From positions 1 to 64,000 of the forward strand of contig CBFGTV010000002.1 in assembly GCA_965652145.1 (NCBI GenBank): a DNA stretch of 64,000 nucleotides, read 5' to 3'. The translations under genes were made by a program, and so were the position numbers. Positions 1 to 8,531 of this stretch are shown in pieces. Each line of letters opens with the position of its first letter. Position 1 is the first letter of the stretch. This stretch comes from CBFGTV01 sp965652145 (GTDB lineage Bacteria > Bacillota > Clostridia > Peptostreptococcales > Natronincolaceae). The notes beneath the pieces were generated by a model. It did not search any database, was not told the DNA's origin, and was given only the letters and a program-made list of their open reading frames with translations.

Positions 1-2
1 CC

Positions 3-104
3 AACGCCGACCTATTGGGAAAGGGCATCAACAAAGGAGAAGTAATCTGGTGGGATCTATACCGCACCATACAGGATGATTTTCAGTTGAATCGGTATTG
101 GTAA
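3..104 (+). CDS. C-terminal end of an unidentified protein (partial)
   Basis: An open frame enters from the left edge and runs 33 codons to TAA, ending in ...QLNRYW. The start and most of the protein lie outside the window. The other two forward frames are closed within the same stretch, and a strong hairpin terminator begins 17 bases after the stop, which supports this as a real gene end. The residues (rich in Trp, Asp and Gly) do not let me name a family. Confidence 0.5.
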   Translation, partial: NADLLGKGINKGEVIWWDLYRTIQDDFQLNRYW

Positions 105-120
105 ATACAAATATAAAAAT

Positions 121-160
121 GCCCATCAATGATTGAAGCATCATTGATGGGCATTTATTT
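121..160. terminator. Bidirectional terminator between the partial gene and hisC
   Basis: A perfect 13-bp inverted repeat (GCCCATCAATGAT at 121-133 and its complement at 140-152) with a 6-base loop. It is followed by ATTTATTT on the + strand and preceded by an A-rich run that reads as T's on the - strand. It sits between two convergent genes and can stop transcription from both. Confidence 0.85.
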
Positions 161-161
161 G

Positions 162-1241
162 TTATGCCAAAACTTCCTTAAGCAGCTCAATAAATCGTTG
201 GTTTTGTTCCATGGTTCCGATCGAAACTCGGATATAGGTGTCAAACATAGGACGAATAATCATACCCCTTTGCTGAAGGGCTGTAAAGATCTCCTGACAA
301 TTTTTCTTTACATCAATAAAAATATGGTTGGTTTCAGAGGGGGCATACCAAATACCCATTTCATCAAAGCATTGATATAAATATTCCTTTCCCTCTTTAT
401 TAATACGATAGCTTTCCTTAATAAAATCATCATCCTCAAGGGCTGCTATGGCAGCAATCTGAGCAACGGTATTGACATTGAAGGGGCCCCTCACCTTATT
501 GAGCTGATTAATAATTTCTTCAGAGGCCATCGTATACCCTACCCGCAGGGCGGCTAAACCGTATATCTTGGAAAAGGTGCGCATAATAATGATATTGGGG
601 TATTTATCCAGTAGGCTAAGGCTATTTTTAGGATAATCATCCCGGGTTACATATTCGTTATAGGCTTCGTCGTAAATCACCACTACATCTTTTGGTACCT
701 GGTTTAAAAAGTCCAACAGGGCTCCTTCAGTAAACATGGTACCGGTGGGATTATTGGGATTACATAGCCAGATTAACTTGGTTTTATCAGTAATGGCCTT
801 TTTCATAGCATCAAGGTCATATGTAAAATCCTTTAAAGGAACGGTTACAGGAGTTGCACCCATCATAATGGTGGTAGACAAATATCGGGGGAAGGTGACA
901 TCAGCCATAATTACTTCGTCCCCTTTATTAACAAAGGTTTTGGAGATAATATCCACCATTTCATCAGACCCGCTGCTGGGAAGAATTTGATTGCTTTTCA
1001 ATCCAAGCTTCCTGGCGATGGCCTCCTTTAAATCCGTTGCATTTCCATCGGGGTATAGATTAAGCTCCTCGAGACTTTTCATAATGGCATCCTTTGCCTT
1101 TTTTGAGAACCCAAGGGGATTTTCATTTGAGGCAAGCTTAATCACATCAGATAATCCGTATTCCCGCTTGACGTCCTCAATGGGCTTACCAGGCTTGTAG
1201 GGTACCAGATCTTTGATTTCGGGTCGAAACGTTATTGGCAT
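162..1241 (-). CDS. hisC: Histidinol-phosphate aminotransferase
   Basis: A PLP-dependent fold type I aminotransferase of 359 residues, the normal HisC length. It transfers an amino group from glutamate to imidazole acetol-phosphate in histidine biosynthesis. Visible motifs are SNENP (39-43), NPNNPTG (161-167), DEAY (191-194) and TFSKIYGLAALRVGY, with the Schiff-base lysine at K225. The start is supported by GGAGG placed 8-9 bases upstream. It stands alone rather than in a his operon, so a role in aromatic amino acid transamination, known for some HisC relatives, cannot be excluded. Transcription probably starts from the extended -10 element at 1290-1298. Confidence 0.9.
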   Translation of the reverse strand: MPITFRPEIKDLVPYKPGKPIEDVKREYGLSDVIKLASNENPLGFSKKAKDAIMKSLEELNLYPDGNATDLKEAIARKLGLKSNQILPSSGSDEMVDIISKTFVNKGDEVIMADVTFPRYLSTTIMMGATPVTVPLKDFTYDLDAMKKAITDKTKLIWLCNPNNPTGTMFTEGALLDFLNQVPKDVVVIYDEAYNEYVTRDDYPKNSLSLLDKYPNIIIMRTFSKIYGLAALRVGYTMASEEIINQLNKVRGPFNVNTVAQIAAIAALEDDDFIKESYRINKEGKEYLYQCFDEMGIWYAPSETNHIFIDVKKNCQEIFTALQQRGMIIRPMFDTYIRVSIGTMEQNQRFIELLKEVLA

Positions 1242-1534
1242 AAATAAACCTCCTTCGTTTTGTAAAAAAATTTTAGAGCTTATAATTTAATTATAGCATA
1301 TCTAAAAAAAATATATAGTCAGATTATTAAGAACAAAATCATTTTATATTTAAGATCAAGATTGTATATTAATTGAAACTGAGAAAAAGGAATATTTTTT
1401 TTGAACAAGCATATAAATTATTTTCAAGGAGGAAATTGTAAAATTTTGATAAAAAAAAAGGAGTTCGTAAAAAAGTATAGAATATTGAATCTATCAAAAG
1501 ATTCTTAACTTTACATTATGAGGGGGTAATTATA
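1242..1534. promoter_or_regulatory. AT-rich divergent intergenic region between hisC and the EF-G paralogue
   Basis: About 290 bases without a gene. On the - strand an extended -10 (TGC followed by TATAAT) is read at 1290-1298, well placed for hisC. On the + strand I see no convincing -35/-10 pair. A strong Shine-Dalgarno-like AAGGAGG at 1425-1432 has no start codon behind it. The ribosome binding site actually used by the next gene is the AGGGGG run near 1521-1526. Confidence 0.5.
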
Positions 1535-3604
1535 ATGAAAAGATATGAAGCCGATCGAATCAGGAACATTGCCTTACTGGGCCATGGTGGATGCGGCAAA
1601 ACATCAGTAACAGAAGCAGCACTTTACTCGGCAAAGCAAATAACAAGAATGGGCAGAGTTGAGGACGGAAACACAGTTTCTGACTTTGACAAGGAAGAAA
1701 CTGCAAGAAATATTTCGGTGAGTACCTCTGTGATTCCTATAGAATGGAAGGATCATAAAATAAATTTGATTGACACACCAGGATATTTCGACTTTATAGG
1801 TGAAGTACAAAGTGCCATAAAGGCTGCCGGCGGAATTATTATTCTGGTTGATGCCACTAGTAATATTGAGGTAGGAACTGAAAAGGCTTGGAACATTGCT
1901 GCTGAGAAAAAGACCCCAACTTTTATTTTTGTCAACAAAATGGATCGTGAAAATGCTGACTATCAAAAAGTGCTAAATGAGTTAAGAGAAAAGTTCGGAA
2001 AAAAGATTGCACCCTTTCAAATTCCCCTGGGAGACAAAGAAAGCTTTGCTGGCAACGTTAACATCGCTAAAATGGTGGCCAGGGAGTATGATGGAAAAGA
2101 CTGTGTCGACAAGCCTATTCCAGATTCCCTAAAGGATCAGGCAATGGAAATCAGAGAAATGCTGCTGGAATCTGTTGCAGAAAGCGATGAAGTATTAATG
2201 GAAAAATATTTTGCCGGTGAAGAGTTTACAGAGGCTGAAATTCAAGAGGGCCTGAGAAAAGGAGTAATTTCAGGTGATGTTGTTCCCGTCATATGTGGTT
2301 CGGCCGTTAAGAATATCGGAATCCATACATTACTCGATATGATCAATGATTTTTCGCCTTCCCCCAAGGATATGCCTCCTAAACAGGGCAAAAACCCCCA
2401 TAATGATGAGTTGGTTGAAAGAACTCTGGAACCCGGGGAACCCTTCTCTGCCCAGGTATTTAAGACAATTGTTGACCCCTATGTGGGTAAAATATCGCTG
2501 ATAAAGGTGATTTCTGGTGTTCTGAAAAGTGATATGGAGGTATTGAATGCCAACAAGGACCAAAGAGAGAAAATCAGCAACCCATTCATTTTAAGGGGAA
2601 AAAACCAAATTGAAGTAAAGGAAGTGATGGCCGGAGATATAGCGGCTGTTGCCAAGCTGCAGCATACCATCACCGGTGATACCCTTTGCAGTATCAATGA
2701 TCCGGTAATTTATAGCGATATAGAATTTGTAGAGCCCCAGCTATACCTGGCTGTTGAGCCAAAAGCCAAGGGAGATGAGGAAAGAATCATACAAGGCCTT
2801 CAAAGACTATTGGAGGAAGACCCAAGCTTTGTACTGGAACGGAATAAGGAAACACGGCAAACCATCATAAGAGGCCAGGGTGAGTTGCATATTAAGGTAA
2901 TAGTCAGTAAGCTAAAGAATAAATTTGGTGTTGATGTAGAGCTGAAGGATGTTACGGTTCCCTATCGTGAAACCATCAAAGGCAAATCAGATGTCCAAGG
3001 AAAGCATAAAAAACAATCGGGGGGTCATGGGCAGTATGGAGATGTAAAAATCAGATTTGAGCCCTCTAGCCAGGAATTTGAATTTGCAGAAGAAATTTTT
3101 GGTGGCTCTGTACCGAAGGCTTATATTCCAGCAGTAGAAAAGGGATTGCGGGAATGTCTTGATTGTGGGGTTTTGGCTGGTTATCCGGTGGTAAATGTAA
3201 AGGCTACCCTCTACGACGGATCATATCACGATGTGGACTCCTCGGAAATGGCTTTCAAAATAGCTGCTTCCCTGGCATTTAAAAAGGGAATAGAACAGGC
3301 AAGGCCGGTGCTGCTGGAGCCCATTGTGGAGGTTAGAGTGAGAATACCCGAAGAATATATGGGAGACGTAATGGGAGATTTAAATAAAAGAAGGGGTAGA
3401 ATAATTGGAATGGAGCCCCAGAACAATGGAGATCAATTGGTCATTGCAGAGGTGCCTCAATCAGAAATGTTCAAATATGCCACTGATTTAAGGTCAATGA
3501 CCCAGGCCAGAGGGGTTTTTACCATGAACTTCAATCGATACGAAGAGGTACCCCAGGCTATTAGTGATAAGGTAGTGGAAGCTGCCAAGGCAGCAAAAGA
3601 ATAA
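1535..3604 (+). CDS. EF-G-like translation factor GTPase (second EF-G paralogue)
   Basis: 689 residues with full EF-G architecture: GTP-binding domain, domain II, and domains III-V. The P-loop reads GHGGCGKT (16-23) instead of the AHIDAGKT of true EF-G. The G3 motif is DTPGYFDF (80-87), with Tyr where canonical EF-G has the catalytic His, and G4 is NKMD (134-137). These changes match the EF-G2/FusA-like group found beside a normal EF-G in many bacteria. The canonical fusA lies at 45853 in this window, so this copy is the divergent one. It is monocistronic, with its own terminator. Its job is uncertain: a specialised or stress-related ribosome translocase is a family-based guess. Confidence 0.9.
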   Translation: MKRYEADRIRNIALLGHGGCGKTSVTEAALYSAKQITRMGRVEDGNTVSDFDKEETARNISVSTSVIPIEWKDHKINLIDTPGYFDFIGEVQSAIKAAGGIIILVDATSNIEVGTEKAWNIAAEKKTPTFIFVNKMDRENADYQKVLNELREKFGKKIAPFQIPLGDKESFAGNVNIAKMVAREYDGKDCVDKPIPDSLKDQAMEIREMLLESVAESDEVLMEKYFAGEEFTEAEIQEGLRKGVISGDVVPVICGSAVKNIGIHTLLDMINDFSPSPKDMPPKQGKNPHNDELVERTLEPGEPFSAQVFKTIVDPYVGKISLIKVISGVLKSDMEVLNANKDQREKISNPFILRGKNQIEVKEVMAGDIAAVAKLQHTITGDTLCSINDPVIYSDIEFVEPQLYLAVEPKAKGDEERIIQGLQRLLEEDPSFVLERNKETRQTIIRGQGELHIKVIVSKLKNKFGVDVELKDVTVPYRETIKGKSDVQGKHKKQSGGHGQYGDVKIRFEPSSQEFEFAEEIFGGSVPKAYIPAVEKGLRECLDCGVLAGYPVVNVKATLYDGSYHDVDSSEMAFKIAASLAFKKGIEQARPVLLEPIVEVRVRIPEEYMGDVMGDLNKRRGRIIGMEPQNNGDQLVIAEVPQSEMFKYATDLRSMTQARGVFTMNFNRYEEVPQAISDKVVEAAKAAKE

Positions 3605-3608
3605 ATTT

Positions 3609-3643
3609 AAGCATGTGCAAAGATTGCACATGCTTTTTTTTTT
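3609..3643 (+). terminator. Rho-independent terminator after the EF-G paralogue
   Basis: A 12-bp inverted repeat (AAGCATGTGCAA at 3609-3620, complement at 3624-3635) with a 3-base loop, running straight into a stretch of T's. Confidence 0.9.
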
Positions 3644-3879
3644 CTAGTACCCAGTGTCATTTAAATGCCGAGATAAGGCCTGAGACAAGCTTTCCAAGAG
3701 GAAGGAAAAAGAGGAAAATTTGACCGGTGATCATCTGTTAATTGAGGTAACGCAAGGAACTGGGAATTAAAAAGTTAGAAAATCTAAGATAATGAAAGAA
3801 AAGTTAAAAAAAATCAACTTAATGGTCTTATAGCTGTTTAATATTGTAAATAATGAGAAATTACTATAATAGAAAGAAA
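3644..3879. other. Gene-free stretch before the ctsR promoter
   Basis: A purine-rich stretch of about 235 bases with no ORF that has a ribosome binding site. A second -10-like TATAAT lies at 3865-3870, but its best -35 (TTGTAA, 3844-3849) is only 15 bases away. I see no RNA gene or clear gene remnant. Confidence 0.4.
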
Positions 3880-3937
3880 TTGATTCTATTATGGCCTTGG
3901 TCTATAATAAAGTCAAGGAAGGTCAAAGAAGGTCAAA
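3880..3937 (+). promoter_or_regulatory. SigA promoter with CtsR operator
   Basis: TTGATT (3880-3885), a 17-bp spacer, and TATAAT (3903-3908) form a vegetative promoter. Directly downstream, GGTCAAA GAA GGTCAAA (3921-3937) matches the known CtsR operator, a 7-bp direct repeat with a 3-bp gap. A third, weaker unit (AGTCAAG, 3911-3917) sits in the same 10-bp phase upstream. The repeats cover the likely transcription start, so bound CtsR would block initiation and autoregulate the whole operon. Confidence 0.92.
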
Positions 3938-3950
3938 GTGAGGTGAGAGG

Positions 3951-4400
3951 ATGGCGACAATCAGTGATCTTATAGAGGCTTTTCTAAAGGATCTAATGGA
4001 TGAGCAAAATTCGATAGAGATCCAGCGTAATGAGCTGGCGAAGTACTTTCGGTGTGCCCCTTCTCAAATTAACTATGTTTTAATGACCCGATTCAGCCCG
4101 GAGCAAGGCTATGCCACCGAAAGCCAACGGGGGGGCGGTGGTTATATTAAAATTAAAAAATTAACCTTTTCTACAGGCCACGGTGCCTATTATATCATGA
4201 CAAAGGAAATCGGAGACCGGCTCTCACAATGTGAGGCCTATCGTATTATAGATTTTTTGTTTCACCAACAACTCATTACCAAGAGAGAAGCTGCTTTGAT
4301 GAAGGGTGCCCTTGATGATAGGGTGCTTTCTGTCAGTAAGGAAAGGGATGAAATGAGGGCAAGTATTTTAAAGGGAATGTTGGTAATATTATTAGAATAG
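3951..4400 (+). CDS. ctsR: Transcriptional repressor of class III stress genes
   Basis: CtsR represses clp genes and is inactivated by heat and by the McsA/McsB kinase pair. The 149-residue protein has the N-terminal winged helix-turn-helix (about 1-70) with the glycine-rich wing R60-GGGG-YIKI, the heat-sensing and DNA-contacting tip of the family. The C-terminal dimer domain follows. The ATG lies after a GGTGAGAGG ribosome binding site. It is the first gene of ctsR-mcsA-mcsB-clpC, with gaps of only 10-12 bases, and has its own operator just upstream. Confidence 0.95.
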   Translation: MATISDLIEAFLKDLMDEQNSIEIQRNELAKYFRCAPSQINYVLMTRFSPEQGYATESQRGGGGYIKIKKLTFSTGHGAYYIMTKEIGDRLSQCEAYRIIDFLFHQQLITKREAALMKGALDDRVLSVSKERDEMRASILKGMLVILLE

Positions 4401-4410
4401 GGGTGATATC

Positions 4411-4920
4411 ATGCTGTGTGATGACTGTCAAAAAAGAAATGCAGTAATTCATATGACTAAGGTAATTCAGGGAAAAAAGGAAGAGGTTCATCTTTGCGAG
4501 GTATGTGCCAAGGCCAGGGAAAATAAACAGTATGCGATGGATTTTTCCATTCAGAATTTTTTAGCCAATTTATTGGATAGCAATATTAATACTCAGTTTA
4601 ACCTACCTAATTATCAACCGCTTCAATGTCCCCGTTGCGGTACTACCTTCAGTACATTCAAGCAAACAGGAAGGCTCGGCTGCGACCTATGCTATGATGT
4701 GTTTTATAATCATATTCATCCATTAGTACGCCGAATTCATGGTACTGCTAATCATGTAGGAAAGCTGCCCAAAAGTGCGGGAGGTACCATTCACTTAAAA
4801 AGAGAGCTGAAGCTTTTAAAGAATCAACTACAAGAGGCGGTAGAAAAAGAAGCCTACGAGGAGGCAGCGGCCCTTCGTGATCAGATAAGACAAATAGAAA
4901 ATCAGTTAAAGGAAGCATAA
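4411..4920 (+). CDS. mcsA: McsA, zinc-binding activator of the protein arginine kinase
   Basis: 169 residues. Two zinc-binding modules made of CxxC pairs are visible: C3/C6 with C29/C32, and C73/C76 with C91/C94. A C-terminal UVR-type coiled coil (about 130-169) follows, the same kind of segment found in ClpC. McsA activates McsB and acts as an adaptor for ClpC. It lies between ctsR and mcsB in the usual order. The ATG is preceded by GGGGTG. Expression should follow CtsR control. Confidence 0.93.
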   Translation: MLCDDCQKRNAVIHMTKVIQGKKEEVHLCEVCAKARENKQYAMDFSIQNFLANLLDSNINTQFNLPNYQPLQCPRCGTTFSTFKQTGRLGCDLCYDVFYNHIHPLVRRIHGTANHVGKLPKSAGGTIHLKRELKLLKNQLQEAVEKEAYEEAAALRDQIRQIENQLKEA

Positions 4921-4932
4921 GGGGGGATTAAC

Positions 4933-5961
4933 ATGCCAAAATGGTTAAAGGAAACGGGACCGGAATCTGATATCGTCATCAGCAGTCGGGTCCGAATTGC
5001 CCGTAATGTGGCAGAAATACCTTTTCCCCAGCTATTGGATGAAGAGACTGGGCAAAGGGTTATTCAGCAGGTATACGAGGCAGTAATTGGAGGTAACACA
5101 GCCCTGAAGAAAGACTTTAAGCTAATCGAAATGAAAAACCTCAATAAAATAGATCGATTAAATTATGTTGAAAAGCATCTGATCAGCCCAGATTTGGCGA
5201 AAAAGTCACCCTTGGGTGGTGTACTGGTAAACAGTGAGGAAACCATCAGTATTCTAATTAACGAAGAAGATCATGTTCGTATTCAATGTCTGTTGCCGGG
5301 ACTTCAATTGGAGGAGGCCTGGAGCCTGGCAGATAAGGTTGATGACCTAATTGAAGAGCGTGTTCCTTATGCCTTCAATGAACAAATAGGCTATTTAACC
5401 TCTTGTCCTACCAATTTAGGTACAGGGATTAGAGCATCAGTCATGATGCATTTGCCGGCCCTTCACATGACGGGCTATATAAATGGTGTTTTTCAAGCCT
5501 CCAGCCAGATAGGTATTGCAGTTCGAGGAATTTATGGTGAGGGAACGGAATTTTTAGGAAGCATATTTCAAATCTCCAATCAAGTAACCCTGGGCCTGTC
5601 TGAGGAGGAGCTGATTAAAAACCTGAAGGACGTTTCAAAACAAATTATCCAAAAAGAAAGAATGATCAGAGAAAACTTACTAAATGAGAAGCGAATGGAG
5701 CTGGAAGACAGAGTTCATAGGGCCTATGGCATCTTAACCAATGCCAGAGTTATTTCTACGGGTGAAGCCATGAGGTATATCTCTGACGTCAAATTGGGGA
5801 TTGGAATGAACCTGGTGGAAGGTGTCACTTTGGAAAAATTGAATCAGCTAATGGCAATGATTCAAATAGGATATATACAAAAACATTTTAGCCAGGAGCT
5901 GACAGAGGCTGAACGAGATATAAAACGGGCAGAATTAATAAGAAGAACATTAAAATCTTAG
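4933..5961 (+). CDS. mcsB: Protein arginine kinase McsB
   Basis: A phosphagen-kinase fold enzyme that phosphorylates arginines on damaged proteins to mark them for ClpCP, and also inactivates CtsR. The 342-residue protein shows SSRVRIARN (17-25), the phosphate-contacting NEEDHVR (110-116) and TSCPTNLGTGIRAS (156-169), which includes the reactive-site cysteine C158. It is separated from mcsA by 12 bases and from clpC by 12 bases. A strong GGGGGG ribosome binding site precedes the ATG. Confidence 0.95.
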   Translation: MPKWLKETGPESDIVISSRVRIARNVAEIPFPQLLDEETGQRVIQQVYEAVIGGNTALKKDFKLIEMKNLNKIDRLNYVEKHLISPDLAKKSPLGGVLVNSEETISILINEEDHVRIQCLLPGLQLEEAWSLADKVDDLIEERVPYAFNEQIGYLTSCPTNLGTGIRASVMMHLPALHMTGYINGVFQASSQIGIAVRGIYGEGTEFLGSIFQISNQVTLGLSEEELIKNLKDVSKQIIQKERMIRENLLNEKRMELEDRVHRAYGILTNARVISTGEAMRYISDVKLGIGMNLVEGVTLEKLNQLMAMIQIGYIQKHFSQELTEAERDIKRAELIRRTLKS

Positions 5962-5973
5962 GAGGTGTAGATT

Positions 5974-8412
5974 ATGTCCATATTTGGAAGGTTTACTGAA
6001 AGAGCACAAAAAGCGATTTTATTATCTCAGCAATTCGCTCAGGAAATGAAGCATAACTATGTTGGAACGGAGCATTTGCTAATGGGATTAATTCAGGAAG
6101 GTCAAGGAATTGCCGCCCAATCCTTAAAAAATTTAGGTGTTAATATTGAAGGAATAAAAGAAAAAGTTTCGACCTCTATTGGCTATGGAAAGGAAAATAC
6201 TGAATTATTGGGCTTTACACCCCGTACAAAGCGAATTTTTGAGTTGGCCATCTCTGAGGCAAGAAGCTTAGGTCAAAATTATGTAGGAACCGAGCATTTA
6301 CTGTTGGGCTTAATCCGTGAAGGAGAAGGGGTGGGGGCCAAGCTGCTTTTGGATGAAAATGTGAATTTTGAGGCTGTACGAAAGGAAGTTATCAAGCTGC
6401 TTAGCAACGGAGGCAATCATCAAGGCCATAAGCCTGCACTTGGGAAAGGCGCCCCATCGACCCCGACATTAGATCAATTTGGAAGGGATCTAAACCAATA
6501 TGCCCAGGAAGGTAAATTAGACCCTGTAATTGGAAGATCTGAAGAAATAGATAGGGTTATACAGGTTTTAAGTAGAAGAACCAAAAATAATCCCTGCTTA
6601 ATTGGAGAACCAGGAGTAGGAAAAACAGCCATTGCCGAGGGCTTGGCACAAAAAATCATTGAGGGGAATATTCCAGAGCTGCTGAAGGATAAACGGGTAG
6701 TAACAATTGATTTACCTTCCATGGTGGCAGGCTCTAAGTACCGGGGTGAATTTGAGGAACGGCTGAAAAAGGTCATGGAGGAATTAAGGCAGGCTGGCAA
6801 CGTAATATTATTTATAGATGAAATTCACACCATTGTGGGGGCCGGAGCAGCAGAGGGAGCCATTGATGCCTCCAATATACTAAAGCCTGCCCTGGCAAGG
6901 GGAGAGCTTCAGGTGATCGGAGCAACAACCCTTGATGAATATAGAAAGCACATAGAAAAGGATGCCGCCCTGGAAAGAAGATTCCAGCCCATCATGATTG
7001 AAGAGCCCACAGTGGAGGATTCAATTAAGATTTTAGAAGGTCTCAGAGACCGTTACGAGGCACATCACCGGGTAAAAATTTCCGATGATGCCCTTCGAGC
7101 AGCAGTTGAATTATCCCATCGGTATATTACCGATCGGTTTTTACCTGACAAAGCCATTGATTTAGTCGATGAGGCGGCGTCTAAAATCAGACTGAAGACC
7201 GTTACTGCTCCACCAGATCTAAAGGATTTGGAAGAACAGCTTGAGCAGCTGAAAAAGGAAAAAGAGGAAGCCATCAGTATTCAAGAATTTGAGCGGGCAG
7301 CCAAGATAAGAGATGAAGAAAAGAAGGTTCAGGAATCCCTTCAACAGAGGGAACAAGAATGGAAGACCAAGAAGCATTCCCGTGAATCAGTTGTGGAGGC
7401 AGAAGATATCGCCACTGTGGTTTCCAACTGGACGGGAGTACCGGTTAATAAGCTACAGCAGCAGGAATCAGACCGATTATTAAAATTAGAAGAAATTTTA
7501 CACGATCGGGTGATTAGTCAAGAAGAAGCAGTTAGATCTGTAGCCCGGGCTATCCGTAGGGCAAGGACAGGATTAAAAGATCCTAAACGTCCTATTGGCT
7601 CCTTTATCTTCCTAGGCCCCACCGGGGTAGGAAAAACTGAGCTTTCCAGAGCCCTGGCAGAGGCCATGTTTGGTGAAGAAGATGCTATGATACGGATTGA
7701 TATGTCAGAGTATATGGAAAAGCATACTGTATCAAGGCTGATCGGTTCTCCTCCTGGTTATGTAGGGTATGATGAAGGAGGGCAATTGACAGAAAAGGTT
7801 AGAAGAAAGCCCTATTCAGTCATTTTGTTTGATGAGATTGAAAAGGCTCATCCCGATGTATTTAATATTTTACTTCAAATTTTGGACGATGGACGTTTAA
7901 CCGATGCCAAGGGTAAAACCGTGGATTTTAAAAATTCCGTTATCATTATGACCTCCAATGTGGGAGCCCACACCATTAAAAAGCAAAAAACCCTGGGCTT
8001 TGTGGCAGCTCAAACAGATGCTGTCAAGGGAGAATACGAAAAAATGAAGGAAAATGTAATGGATGAATTAAGAAGAACCTTCCGGCCTGAATTTTTGAAT
8101 CGTATTGATGATATTATCGTGTTCCATAGTCTTGAAAGGGAACACATTGGTCGAATTGTAGATATAATGCTCAAGGACTTAAATGAGCGGTTGAAGGGAT
8201 TAAATATTGAATTGGAGGTAAGTCCTGAGGCGAAGGAGTTTATTGCAGAAAAGGGCTTTGATGCTCAATTTGGAGCAAGACCCCTGAAGCGGGCCATACA
8301 AAAAATGATAGAGGATAATTTGTCAGAAGAGCTGTTGAAGGGAACAATTAAAGAGGGAAATAAAGTAGCTGTTCAGGTAGAAGAAGATGAACTGGTTTTA
8401 ATTGGTAAATAG
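5974..8412 (+). CDS. clpC: ATP-dependent Clp protease ATP-binding subunit ClpC
   Basis: Hsp100 unfoldase of 812 residues that feeds substrates to ClpP. It has an N-domain with two Clp repeats (about 1-145), a first AAA+ module with Walker A GEPGVGKT (211-218), a UVR middle domain (about 420-455, the McsA/MecA docking region that marks ClpC rather than ClpA or ClpB), and a second AAA+ module with GPTGVGKT near 548. Last gene of the CtsR operon, followed by a compact hairpin terminator. The AGGAGGTG ribosome binding site fixes the start. Confidence 0.96.
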   Translation: MSIFGRFTERAQKAILLSQQFAQEMKHNYVGTEHLLMGLIQEGQGIAAQSLKNLGVNIEGIKEKVSTSIGYGKENTELLGFTPRTKRIFELAISEARSLGQNYVGTEHLLLGLIREGEGVGAKLLLDENVNFEAVRKEVIKLLSNGGNHQGHKPALGKGAPSTPTLDQFGRDLNQYAQEGKLDPVIGRSEEIDRVIQVLSRRTKNNPCLIGEPGVGKTAIAEGLAQKIIEGNIPELLKDKRVVTIDLPSMVAGSKYRGEFEERLKKVMEELRQAGNVILFIDEIHTIVGAGAAEGAIDASNILKPALARGELQVIGATTLDEYRKHIEKDAALERRFQPIMIEEPTVEDSIKILEGLRDRYEAHHRVKISDDALRAAVELSHRYITDRFLPDKAIDLVDEAASKIRLKTVTAPPDLKDLEEQLEQLKKEKEEAISIQEFERAAKIRDEEKKVQESLQQREQEWKTKKHSRESVVEAEDIATVVSNWTGVPVNKLQQQESDRLLKLEEILHDRVISQEEAVRSVARAIRRARTGLKDPKRPIGSFIFLGPTGVGKTELSRALAEAMFGEEDAMIRIDMSEYMEKHTVSRLIGSPPGYVGYDEGGQLTEKVRRKPYSVILFDEIEKAHPDVFNILLQILDDGRLTDAKGKTVDFKNSVIIMTSNVGAHTIKKQKTLGFVAAQTDAVKGEYEKMKENVMDELRRTFRPEFLNRIDDIIVFHSLEREHIGRIVDIMLKDLNERLKGLNIELEVSPEAKEFIAEKGFDAQFGARPLKRAIQKMIEDNLSEELLKGTIKEGNKVAVQVEEDELVLIGK

Positions 8413-8420
8413 TCAAATCA

Positions 8421-8450
8421 ATAGGGGCCGTGGCCCCTATTTCATTTTTG
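8421..8450 (+). terminator. Terminator of the ctsR-clpC operon
   Basis: Inverted repeat ATAGGGGCC (8421-8429) and GGCCCCTAT (8432-8440), followed by TTCATTTTTG. Confidence 0.8.
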
Positions 8451-8464
8451 TAAGGATTGAATAA

Positions 8465-8493
8465 TTTTGTTTCCTTGATTTATATGCTACAAT
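8465..8493 (+). promoter_or_regulatory. Probable promoter of radA
   Basis: TACAAT at 8488-8493 is a reasonable -10, with TTTTGT at 8465-8470 at 17-bp spacing or TTGTTT at 8467-8472 at 15 bp. It sits about 40 bases before the radA start and after the clpC terminator. Confidence 0.5.
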
Positions 8494-8531
8494 AAAAATT
8501 AGAACGATTTACATATAAGGGGGGTGTGAAT

